Positions 17,535-26,682 of a stretch of DNA of 64,000 bases are shown here, one piece after another. The notes under the pieces are model-generated. The model had not been told where the DNA came from and did no database searches. It saw only the letters and a list, made by a program, of their open reading frames with translations. Each line of letters starts with the position of its first letter. Position 1 is the stretch's first letter. The DNA comes from Acidobacteriota bacterium (GTDB lineage Bacteria > Acidobacteriota > Terriglobia > 20CM-2-55-15): NCBI GenBank assembly GCA_022821145.1, contig JAJEEE010000076.1, positions 1-64,000 on the forward strand, written 5' to 3'. Made by a program: the position numbers and the translations under genes.

Positions 17535-18269
17535 ATGGCCGAGTACGACGCGATCGCCAAAGCCTACCGGGACTCGAAACGGCTGCCCTTCCGTGAATCG
17601 ATCGAGCGATACACGCTGTTCGAGTTGCTCGGCGACGTCACCGGTCGGCGCATCCTGGATGTCGCCTGCGGCGACGGCTACTACACCCGCCTGCTGAAGC
17701 GGGCGGGAGCGGCCGAGGTCGCCGGCGTGGACGCGTCCTCGGAAATGATCCGATTGGCGAAGGCCGAAGAAGACCGCCGCCCGCTGGGTTGCCGGTACGT
17801 GCACCGGGATGTCGCGGCCCTCGAACCGGACGCCCCGGCCGATGTCGTCGTGGCGATGTACCTGCTCAACTACGCGCGAACGGAAACCCAGCTCGTCCGC
17901 CTGTGCCGATCGTGCCACGACGCGCTGCGGCCCGGCGGACGGTTCATCGGCGTCAACGACAATGTGCGGAACCCGCCCCGGGACCCGGGCGCGTGGAAGA
18001 AATACGGGCTCGAGAGATCGTGCCCGCCCGGCCCGCGGGAAGGGGACGCCATCGTCTATACGCTGACGAACCCGGACGGACGGCGGTTCACGTTCCGGAA
18101 CTTCTACCTGACCCCGGACACCTACCGGGCCGCGTTCCGGAGCGCAGGGTTCGAAGACTTCGAATGGGTGGAGCTGTCGCTCGACCCGGGCGAACGGGAC
18201 AACCGCTTCTGGGACGACTTCATGCGGTCGCCGCCCATCGTCGCGTTTCGGGCGTCGCGGCCGCGATAG
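17535..18269 (+). CDS. class I SAM-dependent methyltransferase
   Basis: A 244-residue Rossmann-fold methyltransferase. SAM motif I is ILDVACGDGYYTRLL, the acidic residue after strand 2 is in VAGVDASSEMI, and a post-motif region reads DVVVAMYLLNYA. The C-terminal part has an aromatic-rich segment, FRNFYLTPDTYRAAF, typical of small-molecule methyltransferases. The acceptor is unknown. It follows the OsmC gene closely. Confidence 0.85.
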   Translation: MAEYDAIAKAYRDSKRLPFRESIERYTLFELLGDVTGRRILDVACGDGYYTRLLKRAGAAEVAGVDASSEMIRLAKAEEDRRPLGCRYVHRDVAALEPDAPADVVVAMYLLNYARTETQLVRLCRSCHDALRPGGRFIGVNDNVRNPPRDPGAWKKYGLERSCPPGPREGDAIVYTLTNPDGRRFTFRNFYLTPDTYRAAFRSAGFEDFEWVELSLDPGERDNRFWDDFMRSPPIVAFRASRPR

Positions 18270-18354
18270 GCGCGGCGATGCGCGCCCGGCGCCGTGCGGG
18301 CGATACGGACCGGTGTAACATGCATCGCGTCGTTCTTGGACACGGGGGTTGGAC

Positions 18355-20160
18355 ATGGCAGCACAGAGCACCGATCGAAACGCCGGCATCCGCTACGAAC
18401 CCGAGGACAAGCCCCCGTTCTGGCTGTCCTTGGGCCTGGGGCTGCAACTCGCCGTTCTCTGCCTCGCGGGCATCGTACTGACGCCGGCGATCGTGATCCG
18501 CGCCGCGGGCGGGAGCGAGGAGTTCCTGACCTGGGCCGTGTTCGCCTCGGTGGCCGTGAGCGGCGTCAGCACGTGGATCCAGGCCGTGCGGTTCGGCAGG
18601 ATCGGGGCCGGATACGTCCTGTTGATGGGAACCTCGGGCGCGTTCATCGCGGTCTGCATCACCGCCATCGCCGAGGGCGGCCCCGCCATGCTGGCCACGC
18701 TGGTCGTCGTCTCCTCGCTGTTTCAGTTCGGACTGGCCGCGCGACTCTCGCTGTTTCGCCGGATCCTGACGCCCGGCGTCGCCGGCACCGTCATCATGCT
18801 GATTCCGGTGACGATCATGCCGCTGATCTTCGACATGCTGACCGACGTGCCCGAGGGCACGCCGTTGGCCACGTCCGCATTCGCGGCCGTGGCGACGCTC
18901 GTCATCATCACCGGCCTCGCCCTGAAGGCGCGCGGCGCGCTCCGGCTTTGGGCCCCGGTCGTCGGGGTCGCGGCCGGATCCGTGGTGGCCGGGTTCTTCG
19001 GAATCTACAACACGCAACTGGTGGCCGAGGCGGCATGGATCGGGGCCCCGTCGGGCGGATGGCCGGGTCTGGACCTGAGCTTCGGCCCGGTCTTCTGGGC
19101 CATGCTGCCGGCGTTCGTGTTCGTGACGCTCGTCGGCGCCATCGAAACGATCGGGGACACCGTGGCGATCCAGCGCGTCTCCCGCCGCCGTTCGCAGGCC
19201 GTGGACTTCCGGGCGGTGCAAGGCGCGCTCAACGCCGACGGGCTGGGGAACCTCCTGTCCGGCCTGGGCGGCACGATGCCGAACACGACGTACTCGACCA
19301 GCATATCGGTGACCGAGCTCACCGGAGTCGGCGCGCGCCGGGTCGGCATGGCCGTCGGCGCCTTGTTCATCGGGATGGCTTTCCTGCCCAAGGTGCTCGC
19401 CCTGCTGCTGGCGATCCCCGGACCCGTCGTCGCGGCCTACGCGACGGTCCTGATGGCCATGCTGTTCGTCATCGGCATGAAGGTCGTCGTTCAGGACGGC
19501 GTCGACTACCGCAGGGGCGTCGTGGTCGGCGTGGCCTTCTGGATCGGCGTCGGCTTTCAGAACGGCGTCATATTTCCGGAGTACTTCAGCGAGTTCGCGG
19601 CGGGCCTGCTGCAGAACGGGATGACGGCCGGCGGGCTCGCCGCCATCCTCATGACCATGTTGGTCGAGTGGACCCAGCCGCGGCGCCGGCGGCTCGAGAC
19701 CGCATGCAACGTATCGGCCCTGCCGAAGATCCAGGAGTTTCTCGGCGCGTTCGCGTCCCGGAACGGTTGGGGACCGACCATGAAAAACCGGCTCGACACG
19801 GCGGTGGAGGAAACGTTGCTCACCCTGTTCCACGAGGACGAAGCGCGGGCGGCGACCGATGCGGAACCGGCCTCCGAGGAGGGAGAGCCCCGCTCGGCGC
19901 GCCGTCTACGCCTGGCGGCGTACAAGGACGAGGGCGGCGCCGTCCTCGAGCTCATCGCATCCGGCCACGACGACCAGAACCTCCAGGACCGGATCGCCAT
20001 GCTGGCCGACAACACCGCGTCCGGACCCGTCGAGCGGGAGATATCGCTGCGGCTGCTGCGCCACGTGGCTTCGTCGGTCCGCCATCAGCAATACCACGGC
20101 ACCGACATCGTCACGGTCCGCGTGAAGGCGCCCGAGTCCCCGCCGCGGCGGCGCGGATAG
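18355..20160 (+). CDS. NCS2 xanthine/uracil permease with a C-terminal anti-sigma-ATPase-like domain
   Basis: A 601-residue protein. Residues about 20-440 form an NCS2 (SLC23, UraA-fold) permease with about 13-14 hydrophobic segments and the family region GAIETIGDTVAIQRVS followed by NTTYSTSISVTELTGV. Residues about 442-595 are soluble and resemble the HATPase_c_2 fold of RsbW/SpoIIAB anti-sigma kinases: ALPKIQEFLGAFASRNGW, then the helix LDTAVEETLLTLFHED at the N-box position, and the closing strand YHGTDIVTVRV. The N-box lacks its asparagine, so ATP binding may be lost. The ATG has a G-rich sequence six bases upstream. Its end overlaps the convergent MFS gene by 50 bases. Confidence 0.82.
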   Translation: MAAQSTDRNAGIRYEPEDKPPFWLSLGLGLQLAVLCLAGIVLTPAIVIRAAGGSEEFLTWAVFASVAVSGVSTWIQAVRFGRIGAGYVLLMGTSGAFIAVCITAIAEGGPAMLATLVVVSSLFQFGLAARLSLFRRILTPGVAGTVIMLIPVTIMPLIFDMLTDVPEGTPLATSAFAAVATLVIITGLALKARGALRLWAPVVGVAAGSVVAGFFGIYNTQLVAEAAWIGAPSGGWPGLDLSFGPVFWAMLPAFVFVTLVGAIETIGDTVAIQRVSRRRSQAVDFRAVQGALNADGLGNLLSGLGGTMPNTTYSTSISVTELTGVGARRVGMAVGALFIGMAFLPKVLALLLAIPGPVVAAYATVLMAMLFVIGMKVVVQDGVDYRRGVVVGVAFWIGVGFQNGVIFPEYFSEFAAGLLQNGMTAGGLAAILMTMLVEWTQPRRRRLETACNVSALPKIQEFLGAFASRNGWGPTMKNRLDTAVEETLLTLFHEDEARAATDAEPASEEGEPRSARRLRLAAYKDEGGAVLELIASGHDDQNLQDRIAMLADNTASGPVEREISLRLLRHVASSVRHQQYHGTDIVTVRVKAPESPPRRRG

Positions 20161-21412
20161 TGGACGCCGACGACTCGCCGACGGAGCCCGGCGCCGACTC
20201 CCCTGTCTGCCCGGACGCCGTATCCGAGACGCGGAGCGAAAGCAGGATCACGATCCCGGCGATCAGCGCGCCGGCGAGGAACGGCGCATCGCGGCTGAAC
20301 AACTGGAACAAGGTCGTCGAGATCAACGGCGAGACCGTACGCGACATGCCCGCGAACGACTGCGCCGTTCCCAGCGTCGTGCCCAACTCGGCGGGGTCCG
20401 ACCAGCGCGACGTCAACGCGGTCGTCGGCGGGAAGGTCAACGCCGTGCCGATGGGAACCAGGGTCATCAACCCGACGAACTGCCAGAGGCTGGCCGCCAG
20501 CGGGAAGCTGAGGAATCCCGCCGCGAGCGTCAACGCCCCGAGGCGCAAGGTCCACGTTTCCCCCAGTCGGGCGACGAGGGGCCCCAACAGCAGCGAGCGG
20601 AGCAGGACGGAAATCCCGCTGAGGTAGAAGAAGACGTAGCCGATCGCGCCGACTTCGACCTGGAACTCGGCTTCCAAGTAGAGAATGACAACGGCCGTGA
20701 ACGCCGAGAACGCCAGCATTCCCAGCCCGTAGATCCACACCAGGCGCGAAACGATCCTCGACGGATGGGCAATGACCACCCGCGCGGTGTCCCAGACCGG
20801 CTTGCGCGGCCGCGTCCGCCGCGCCGCGTCCCCGCCGGACGGCTCCCTCAGCCAGAACCACGCGAAGACCATGTTGGCCATGCAGAACGACGCCGCGATC
20901 AGACCGGGCGCGGGCCGGCCCCATCCCGAAGCGGTCGATCCCAGCACGGGCCCGATCATCGTGCCGGCCGAGGTGGCCGCCGAGAGCCACCCCAGGGATC
21001 GCGCGCGATCGTCGGGGCCGACGGTATCCGCGACGTATGCGTGAAGGACGCCCGTCGTCCCGCCCCCGGCGCCCTGGATCACGCGCGACAACAGGAGGAC
21101 CCAGAACGACGCCGCGTATCCGAAGACGAGGAACGACACGGCCGACGCGCCCAGGCTGATCAGGATGGCCGGCCGCCGGCCGTAACGGTCCGAGAACCGG
21201 CCCCAAATCGGAGCCGACATCACCTGAGTCAGCGAGAACGAGGCGATGATGACGCCGATGCCGAACGGGGAGATGTCCAGAGCGAGGGCATAGTACGGCA
21301 GGACGGGGAAGATCATCGCGAAGCCGAGCATGTCGATCGCCGCGACGGCGATCAGAACGCCCAGCATCCGGAAATGCGCCCGGCCGGAACTATCGCCCGC
21401 GGACCCGCTCAA
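20111..21412 (-). CDS. major facilitator superfamily transporter (multidrug/tetracycline-type exporter)
   Basis: A 433-residue, 12-segment MFS protein. Motif A is GRFSDRYGRRP after TM2, and the antiporter-type TM5 motif C region reads GTMIGPVLGS, so the protein is probably a drug:H+ antiporter. The C-terminal tail is long and polar and is encoded in the stretch that overlaps the NCS2 gene on the other strand. It starts four bases after the stop of dusB and is likely translated from the same mRNA. Confidence 0.9.
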   Translation of the reverse strand: MSGSAGDSSGRAHFRMLGVLIAVAAIDMLGFAMIFPVLPYYALALDISPFGIGVIIASFSLTQVMSAPIWGRFSDRYGRRPAILISLGASAVSFLVFGYAASFWVLLLSRVIQGAGGGTTGVLHAYVADTVGPDDRARSLGWLSAATSAGTMIGPVLGSTASGWGRPAPGLIAASFCMANMVFAWFWLREPSGGDAARRTRPRKPVWDTARVVIAHPSRIVSRLVWIYGLGMLAFSAFTAVVILYLEAEFQVEVGAIGYVFFYLSGISVLLRSLLLGPLVARLGETWTLRLGALTLAAGFLSFPLAASLWQFVGLMTLVPIGTALTFPPTTALTSRWSDPAELGTTLGTAQSFAGMSRTVSPLISTTLFQLFSRDAPFLAGALIAGIVILLSLRVSDTASGQTGESAPGSVGESSASTIRAAAAGTRAPSRGP

Positions 21413-21416
21413 CGCA

Positions 21417-22595
21417 CTATCCGCCGGACGCCAGCGCTTCCGATTCGAGCGCGGTCAGAGCTTGCGAATCCGGGTTGTCGAGGTACCCGGCCGGCAGGAC
21501 GACGTTCTGGACGCCGCCCTTCTTGCCCCGCTTGACGCGCATCGCCGCGGGCGGAAACGGCTGGGCGCGGTCGACGCGGGCGAACAACCCCGCGAGTTCC
21601 CCGAATGTCCGGGCCTGCATCATGCCGCGCCGGATCTCGCCCTCCACCCGAAACCCCTTCGTGTACCAGCCCAGGTGGCGACGGAACCCCGGCAGGGCGG
21701 CGGATTCGCCGAACCAGTCCGAAAGCCGGCGTGCGTGCTCGAACATGATGTCGAGCACGGCGCCGAATCCCGGCGGGTCGCACGGTTCGCGTCCGTCGAA
21801 CACGTCGGCGAGATCGCGGAAGAGCCAGGGACGGCCCAGACAGCCGCGCCCGACGATCACCCCGTCGCAACCGGTCTGCCGCATCATGCGGAGCGCGTCC
21901 TGGGCTTCCCAGATATCCCCGTTGCCGAGGACCGGTATGGCGGTCGCGTCCTTCAGCGAACGGATGGCGTCCCAGTGCGCCTCCCCCGAGTACAGCTCCG
22001 CCGCCGTGCGGGCGTGGAGACCGACGGCCGCGCAGCCCTCCTGCTCGGCGATTCGCCCGGAGTCCCGGTATGTCAAGCGCCGGGCGTCGATGCCCAACCG
22101 GAACTTGATCGTGACCGGCACGTCCCCGGCGGCGTCGACGGCGCTCCGCACGATCGACGCCAGCAGCCGCGGCCGCAGGGGGATCGCGGCGCCGCCGCCC
22201 TTGCGGGTCACCTTGCGGACCGGGCATCCGAAGTTCATGTCGACGTGGTCGACGCGGCCCTCGCCGACCAGTCTCCGGACGGCTTCCCCGACGTGTTCGG
22301 GATCGGTCCCGTAGAGCTGAAGGCTGCGCGGCGCCTCGCCGGGGCCGAAACCCGCCAACCTGAGCGTCTTGGCGTTCCCGTCCACCAGGGAACGCGCGCC
22401 GATCATCTCGCTGACGTAGAGCCCCGCGCCGAAGTCCCGGCAAATCGAACGGAACGGGTAGTTCGTGACGCCGGCCATCGGCGCCAGCACGACCGGCGGC
22501 CATACCGACAGCGGACCGACCTGCAGCGGGGCGAACTCGCCGGATCGTGCGGGCGCAACCGATCGGTTCAGCGCGCTCGTGTACACGGCGTCCAT
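21417..22595 (-). CDS. dusB: tRNA-dihydrouridine synthase (DusB type)
   Basis: A 392-residue FMN enzyme that reduces uridine to dihydrouridine in the D-loop of tRNAs. It shows the TIM-barrel start VLAPMAGVTNYPFR, the catalytic cysteine in DMNFGCPVRKV, the flavin-contacting KFRLG and HARTA, and GNGDI and GRGCLGRPWLF near the phosphate site. Length is slightly above the usual 320-340 because of an N-terminal extension and an extra C-terminal tail. A TAAGAT hexamer about 11 bases before the start may be the -10 box. It heads a unit with the MFS gene. Confidence 0.9.
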   Translation of the reverse strand: MDAVYTSALNRSVAPARSGEFAPLQVGPLSVWPPVVLAPMAGVTNYPFRSICRDFGAGLYVSEMIGARSLVDGNAKTLRLAGFGPGEAPRSLQLYGTDPEHVGEAVRRLVGEGRVDHVDMNFGCPVRKVTRKGGGAAIPLRPRLLASIVRSAVDAAGDVPVTIKFRLGIDARRLTYRDSGRIAEQEGCAAVGLHARTAAELYSGEAHWDAIRSLKDATAIPVLGNGDIWEAQDALRMMRQTGCDGVIVGRGCLGRPWLFRDLADVFDGREPCDPPGFGAVLDIMFEHARRLSDWFGESAALPGFRRHLGWYTKGFRVEGEIRRGMMQARTFGELAGLFARVDRAQPFPPAAMRVKRGKKGGVQNVVLPAGYLDNPDSQALTALESEALASGG

Positions 22596-22755
22596 CCCCG
22601 AGATCTTAGCAGTCCGGGGCGGAAACGCGCATGGACGCGCCGCGGGGCGCGCCCCGACCGTGTGCTATGCTCTCGGCCATGGCGCGCTCCAACACCTGTC
22701 CCGCTGCCTGCCGATGCCGCCATTCGACGGCCCCCGCGGACATCGAAACCCGCTG

Positions 22756-23901
22756 ATGCACCGGTCCGGACACGTTCTCGTGACCGGCGCGACGGGGTTC
22801 CTCGGAAGCCACCTGACCCACGCGCTGCTCGAGGCCGGGTGCGCCGTCACCGTGCTGGCGCGGTCTTCCGGGACGCGGACAGCGCGCGACCGGGCGCTGG
22901 ACGCCCTCGGCCGGATCGCGCCCCATCCTTCCGACGCCCGGCCGGCGTTCGACGGGCTGGAAGTCGTGGAAGGCGACATCGGCGCGCCGCGGGCCGGTAT
23001 GAACGCGGCGACGTGGCGACGGCTGGCCGACAGCGTGGATGAAGTCTGGCACGCGGCCGCGTCGCTCTCGTTCATGGAAGCGCGCCGGTCCGAGATATTC
23101 CGCATGAACGTCGACGGCGTGCGGCAGATCATCGCGTTGGCGGAGCGGACCCGGGGCCGGCGGTTGCATCACGTCAGCACGGCGTACGTCGCGGGCCGGC
23201 GCACGGACCTCTGCCGCGAATCCGAACTCGACATGGGACAGGAGTTCCGGAACCCTTACGAGGAGTCCAAGTGCCGGGCGGAAGCCCTGATCCGGGAGGC
23301 GCACGCATCCGGAAGGATCGTCGCCAGCGTCTATCGCCCCAGCATCGTCATCGGCGAATCGGCGACCGGACGCGCCACCCATCTCCACGGCGTGTACGCG
23401 TTCATCCGGGGCATGTGGACCCTCGCCGAGCGAATGCGCGGCAAGAACGGCCGGGACATCGTCGAGTTCGGCTTGCGCGTGCGCGGGAGCGACGACGCCA
23501 CGCTGAACTTCGTGCCGGTCGACTACGTGATTCGCGCGATGCTCCGGATCGGCTCGCTGCCTTCCAGCGGCGGCGCCACGTACCACCTGACGAACCCGGA
23601 ACCGACGCCCAACGGGCAATGGCTGCGCATCGTGTGCGACCAGGTCGGCATCCGCGGCGTCCGGTTGGCGTCCCGCGCCGCTTTCGCGAAGCGGCCGATG
23701 ACCCGGCTGGAAGACCTGTTTCATCGAAAGATGGCCTTCTACTCCCGTTACCTCGAGGGTGAACCGCGTTTCGACCGCGTCCACGCGCAAGCCGGGCTCG
23801 ATGGAACCGGCATCGTCTGTCCCCGGGTCACGGAGTCGTTCAATCGGAAAATGACGGGTTGGTACGTCGATCGACTACGCGCGGACCTTCGCGCGGGCTG
23901 A
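22756..23901 (+). CDS. extended SDR / thioester-reductase-like NAD(P)-dependent oxidoreductase
   Basis: A 381-residue extended short-chain dehydrogenase. The nucleotide-binding motif is VTGATGFLGSHL, and the catalytic site is STAYVAG with the Tyr-x-x-x-Lys pair in NPYEESKCRAE. The fold matches Male-sterile/thioester reductase-like and NAD-dependent epimerase proteins, which act on acyl, sugar or polyketide intermediates. The substrate is unknown. The start is uncertain: an ATG 15 codons upstream is also in frame. Confidence 0.82.
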   Translation: MHRSGHVLVTGATGFLGSHLTHALLEAGCAVTVLARSSGTRTARDRALDALGRIAPHPSDARPAFDGLEVVEGDIGAPRAGMNAATWRRLADSVDEVWHAAASLSFMEARRSEIFRMNVDGVRQIIALAERTRGRRLHHVSTAYVAGRRTDLCRESELDMGQEFRNPYEESKCRAEALIREAHASGRIVASVYRPSIVIGESATGRATHLHGVYAFIRGMWTLAERMRGKNGRDIVEFGLRVRGSDDATLNFVPVDYVIRAMLRIGSLPSSGGATYHLTNPEPTPNGQWLRIVCDQVGIRGVRLASRAAFAKRPMTRLEDLFHRKMAFYSRYLEGEPRFDRVHAQAGLDGTGIVCPRVTESFNRKMTGWYVDRLRADLRAG

Positions 23902-23937
23902 GGACGGCCCCGACTCGCCGAAAAGCGGGCGAACGGC

Positions 23938-23943
23938 TATAAT
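23938..23943 (+). promoter_or_regulatory. -10 box of the tRNA-Sec gene
   Basis: A perfect TATAAT ends eight bases before the first base of the tRNA-Sec gene, so transcription would begin at or next to the mature 5' end. No good -35 hexamer is seen. Confidence 0.6.
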
Positions 23944-23951
23944 TCGGTTGC

Positions 23952-24049
23952 GGGAGTGAGTAGGGTCCGGTGACTCTCCTGGCCTTCAAAGCCAGTGGGA
24001 CGTCGGGGAACCGGCGTCCGGTGGGTTCGACTCCCACGCACTTCCGCCA
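23952..24049 (+). tRNA. selC: tRNA-Sec (anticodon UCA)
   Basis: A 98-base selenocysteine tRNA ending in an encoded CCA. The anticodon loop CTTCAAA, between paired CTGGC and GCCAG, gives anticodon TCA at 23986-23988, which reads UGA. Diagnostic features are a six-pair D stem (AGGGTC with GACTCT) closed by a four-base loop, a very long variable arm with a nine-pair stem (98-106 region GGACGTCGG with CCGGCGTCC, loop GGAA), a five-pair T stem GTGGG/CCCAC and an extended acceptor stem in which the eighth position is an A-G mismatch. It implies that the organism translates some UGA codons as selenocysteine; such a codon is found in the peroxiredoxin gene at 29832. Confidence 0.97.
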
Positions 24050-24055
24050 ATTCCC

Positions 24056-24073
24056 CCCGGCCGCCGGGCCGGG
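24056..24073. terminator. hairpin terminator between tRNA-Sec and the STAS gene
   Basis: A seven-pair GC stem, CCCGGCC with GGCCGGG around the loop GCCG, directly after the tRNA and six bases before the stop of the convergent STAS gene. There is no T-tract, but its position suits a bidirectional terminator. Confidence 0.55.
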
Positions 24074-24079
24074 TCGCGT

Positions 24080-24427
24080 CTATCCCCTCGCCGCCGCGAC
24101 AGCCTCGCTTTCGTCGTCATAGGCGTCGAAGACCGTCAGCAGCTTCGTCATCTGCAGCAGGTCCTTGGCCTTCGCCGTGAGATGCAGGAGCTTCACGTCG
24201 CCCTGACGGTTGCGGATCGTCGTGTAGGTGGCGACCAGTTCCCCGAGACCCGAACTGTCGATGTATCCCACGTCCCTCAGGTTCAGCACGAACCGGACGT
24301 TCCCCGCGTCGGCGAGCCCCCGGATCGTTTCTCTCATCGACTGCACCGCGTCTCCCATCGTGAGCCGACCGGAGAGGTCGACCACGACCACACCGTCCAC
24401 CGTGCGGGTCTCTATCGCTAGACTCAT
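24080..24427 (-). CDS. STAS-domain anti-sigma factor antagonist (SpoIIAA/RsbV-like)
   Basis: A 115-residue single STAS domain. It starts MSLAIETRTVDGVVVVDLSGRL and has the switch segment YIDSSGLGEL, where the second serine is the phosphorylation site of SpoIIAA/RsbV proteins. Such proteins bind anti-sigma kinases and so free a sigma factor. No anti-sigma kinase or sigma factor is adjacent, so partners are elsewhere. AAGGAGG lies just upstream of the ATG. Confidence 0.9.
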   Translation of the reverse strand: MSLAIETRTVDGVVVVDLSGRLTMGDAVQSMRETIRGLADAGNVRFVLNLRDVGYIDSSGLGELVATYTTIRNRQGDVKLLHLTAKAKDLLQMTKLLTVFDAYDDESEAVAAARG

Positions 24428-24681
24428 CCTGCCTCCTTGGCGTCAATCCACATCGGGCTAAGTTAACTTCATCGGTTCGCGAGTTGCAAGTGCGCCCCGG
24501 CGCCGCCGGCGGCAGGACTGTCCGACGCCATGCCGACGCCGCGCCTCGCCGGTCCGTCGGTCCAAGACGACATCTCGTCACCGCGCTACCCGCGCGGGAA
24601 CGCGCCGTACGGACGGCAAAGGTGCTGGCGTCGGCGCGCGTGAAGTGAAACAATTTCCGCCACGACAGTCAGGAGGCCGTT

Positions 24682-25557
24682 ATGCAGGCATGGTTCGCGG
24701 TGGCGCTGGCGCCGTTCCTTGCGCAACAACCCGATCCCGAGACCCGGATCGTCGAATACCTCCGGGAAAGCATCGAGCAGGGACGCCGAATCGAAGTGTC
24801 CGACCTGGTCAACGATGTCTTCACGTCGCCCGAGGAAAGAGCGACCCTGGACCGGCTCTACGACTCGTTCTTCAGGGTGCCGATGTTCCTGGTCCAGTAC
24901 GAGTCCGGCACGGGAGAGCTGCCGTCGCTCCAGCAGATCGCGGAGCAATTCGCGTTCAACGGGCCGGAGACCGCGGACGCCATCCTGTCCCTCATGGCGG
25001 CGGATCCGCGGTTGCCGGCGTTCTTCGAGCGCGACGGCTCCGGCGAAATCGTGAGCTTGCGCGTGGAGCCGGTGCTGGAACATCCACAGTTCGGCCAGGC
25101 GATCGAGCGCACGTTGACCGGATGGGTCGGCCGGCCCATGCCGACGTTCGCGACGGAGACCTTCGACGGGACGCCTCTCACTTCGGCGGACGTGCAGGGC
25201 GCGCCCCACATGGTCTATGTGTGGTTCTCGAACTGCCCGCCGTGCGTCCGCACCGGACCGCTCCTGGTGGAGCTCTACGAGGAGTACGGCGAGACGGACT
25301 TCGAGATCGTGGCCGCCAACGCGGACCGCTACCTGGAACTGCCCTATGACGACCGGACGCGGGCCGACTACGCCCGGGAACTGGGCATCGAATTCGTGCT
25401 GGCACACCTGACCGCGGACATGCATGACGCTTTCGGGGGCGTCAGCATTTTCCCGACGATGTTCTTCGTCGACCGCGAGGGGACCGTCGTCAGCCACTTC
25501 GTCAACTTCCAGGAAAAGGAAGTGCTGGCCCAGGCGATCGACGCAACGCTCGATTAG
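24682..25557 (+). CDS. exported thioredoxin-like (TlpA/ResA-type) protein
   Basis: A 291-residue protein with a short hydrophobic N-terminus (possible signal peptide or anchor), an unassigned helical domain to about residue 150 and a C-terminal thioredoxin fold. The redox motif is WFSNCPPCVRTG, and the cis-proline equivalent lies in SIFPTMFFVDREG. It probably reduces or isomerises disulfides outside the cytoplasm. AGGAGG precedes the ATG by six bases. The VWFA gene follows after 55 bases and may be co-transcribed. Confidence 0.8.
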   Translation: MQAWFAVALAPFLAQQPDPETRIVEYLRESIEQGRRIEVSDLVNDVFTSPEERATLDRLYDSFFRVPMFLVQYESGTGELPSLQQIAEQFAFNGPETADAILSLMAADPRLPAFFERDGSGEIVSLRVEPVLEHPQFGQAIERTLTGWVGRPMPTFATETFDGTPLTSADVQGAPHMVYVWFSNCPPCVRTGPLLVELYEEYGETDFEIVAANADRYLELPYDDRTRADYARELGIEFVLAHLTADMHDAFGGVSIFPTMFFVDREGTVVSHFVNFQEKEVLAQAIDATLD

Positions 25558-25612
25558 AACGGGAGCCTGCGGCCTCGCCGCCTCGAGCGGACGGACAATC
25601 CGTGGCCCATCC

Positions 25613-26632
25613 ATGACGAGAATCCTCAGCCGCGCGTTGGTCCTCGCCGCAACGAGCGGTGCGGCCGCGATCGGCCAAACGGCAGACACGTTCACGCTGC
25701 GTGTCGACGTCGACATCGTGAGCGTCGACGTTTCGGTCACCGACGCGGAGGGACGTCCCGTCATCGGGTTGGGCCCGGACGACTTCGAGATCCTCGAGAA
25801 CGGGATCCGGCGTCCGGTCGACTACTTCAGCCCCGGCACGGCGCCGTACCACGGATACGTCCTCATCGACGTCTCGGGCAGCACGCTCAACAACCGGGAG
25901 TTCATGCGCCGCGCGCTGTCGGCGTTCGTCGCGGCCCTGGCGCCGCGCGACCGTGTATCCACGGGCGTGTTCGGCGAATCCCTGACCACCCTTGCGGGAT
26001 GGGACGCGCCTCGCGCCGACGCGCTCTCGCTGCTGGAGCCGATCCTCGATTCGGAATCGGGCAGCGGCGTGACGGAATTCTACCGGGCGCTGGAAGAAGT
26101 CATCGAGAACGCCTTCGACGGCGTTACCGAGCGAAAGGCCGTCATCGTGCTCACCGACGGACGCGATCTCTCGCTCTATCGGGAACTGGTCGAAAGCAAC
26201 CGGCTGGTCGAGGTCGATGACGACCGCCGGTTCCAGTCCGTGCTTCGCGCGGCGGCCGAGGGCGGCGCCGCCGTGTACTTCGTCGCCGTCAACACGGACC
26301 GGAACCTCGACACCAACGACGCCGGCGCCGACGAGTACGTCAACCTGGGACGACTCTTCGGCGATTCCCCCGTGCCGGAACTCTACCTGGAACAGGTGAG
26401 ACTGCGGATGGAACGCCTCGCTGGCGCGTCGGGCGGCCGAGTCTCGTATCCACGCTCGCTGGACGAGGCGGTCGAACTGTTCCGGGAGATCGGGTCCTCG
26501 CTCAGCGGCGCCTACAGCCTGGGCTACGCGCCAGATCCCGATGGGGGAACCGTCCGGCGGATCACGGTGCGGCTGCACGAACTGCCGCACCGCATCCGGC
26601 AGTCACGGACCGAATATCGTATCGTGCGGTAA
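25613..26632 (+). CDS. secreted VWFA-related protein of acidobacterial type
   Basis: A 339-residue protein with a signal peptide (about residues 1-22, ending at an Ala-x-Gly-Gln site). The mature start TFTLRVDVDIVSVDVSVTDAEG and the segment IGLGPDDFEILENG are hallmarks of the VWFA-related domain family that is expanded in Acidobacteriota. The MIDAS metal site reads DVSGSTLNN, and a later VLTDGRD supplies the other acidic residue. These proteins are exported; function is unknown, with adhesion or protein interaction assumed from the VWA fold. It supports the phylum assignment. Confidence 0.88.
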   Translation: MTRILSRALVLAATSGAAAIGQTADTFTLRVDVDIVSVDVSVTDAEGRPVIGLGPDDFEILENGIRRPVDYFSPGTAPYHGYVLIDVSGSTLNNREFMRRALSAFVAALAPRDRVSTGVFGESLTTLAGWDAPRADALSLLEPILDSESGSGVTEFYRALEEVIENAFDGVTERKAVIVLTDGRDLSLYRELVESNRLVEVDDDRRFQSVLRAAAEGGAAVYFVAVNTDRNLDTNDAGADEYVNLGRLFGDSPVPELYLEQVRLRMERLAGASGGRVSYPRSLDEAVELFREIGSSLSGAYSLGYAPDPDGGTVRRITVRLHELPHRIRQSRTEYRIVR

Positions 26633-26682
26633 AGACCGGATGACCGGGCGGCGGCGAACGTTTCGGGACCGCCGGACGGCGC

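Noticed and set aside
26650-26673. GGCGG...CCGCC inverted repeat between the VWFA and HU genes as a terminator.
   Set aside because: The stem is only five pairs with a long loop and no T-tract.
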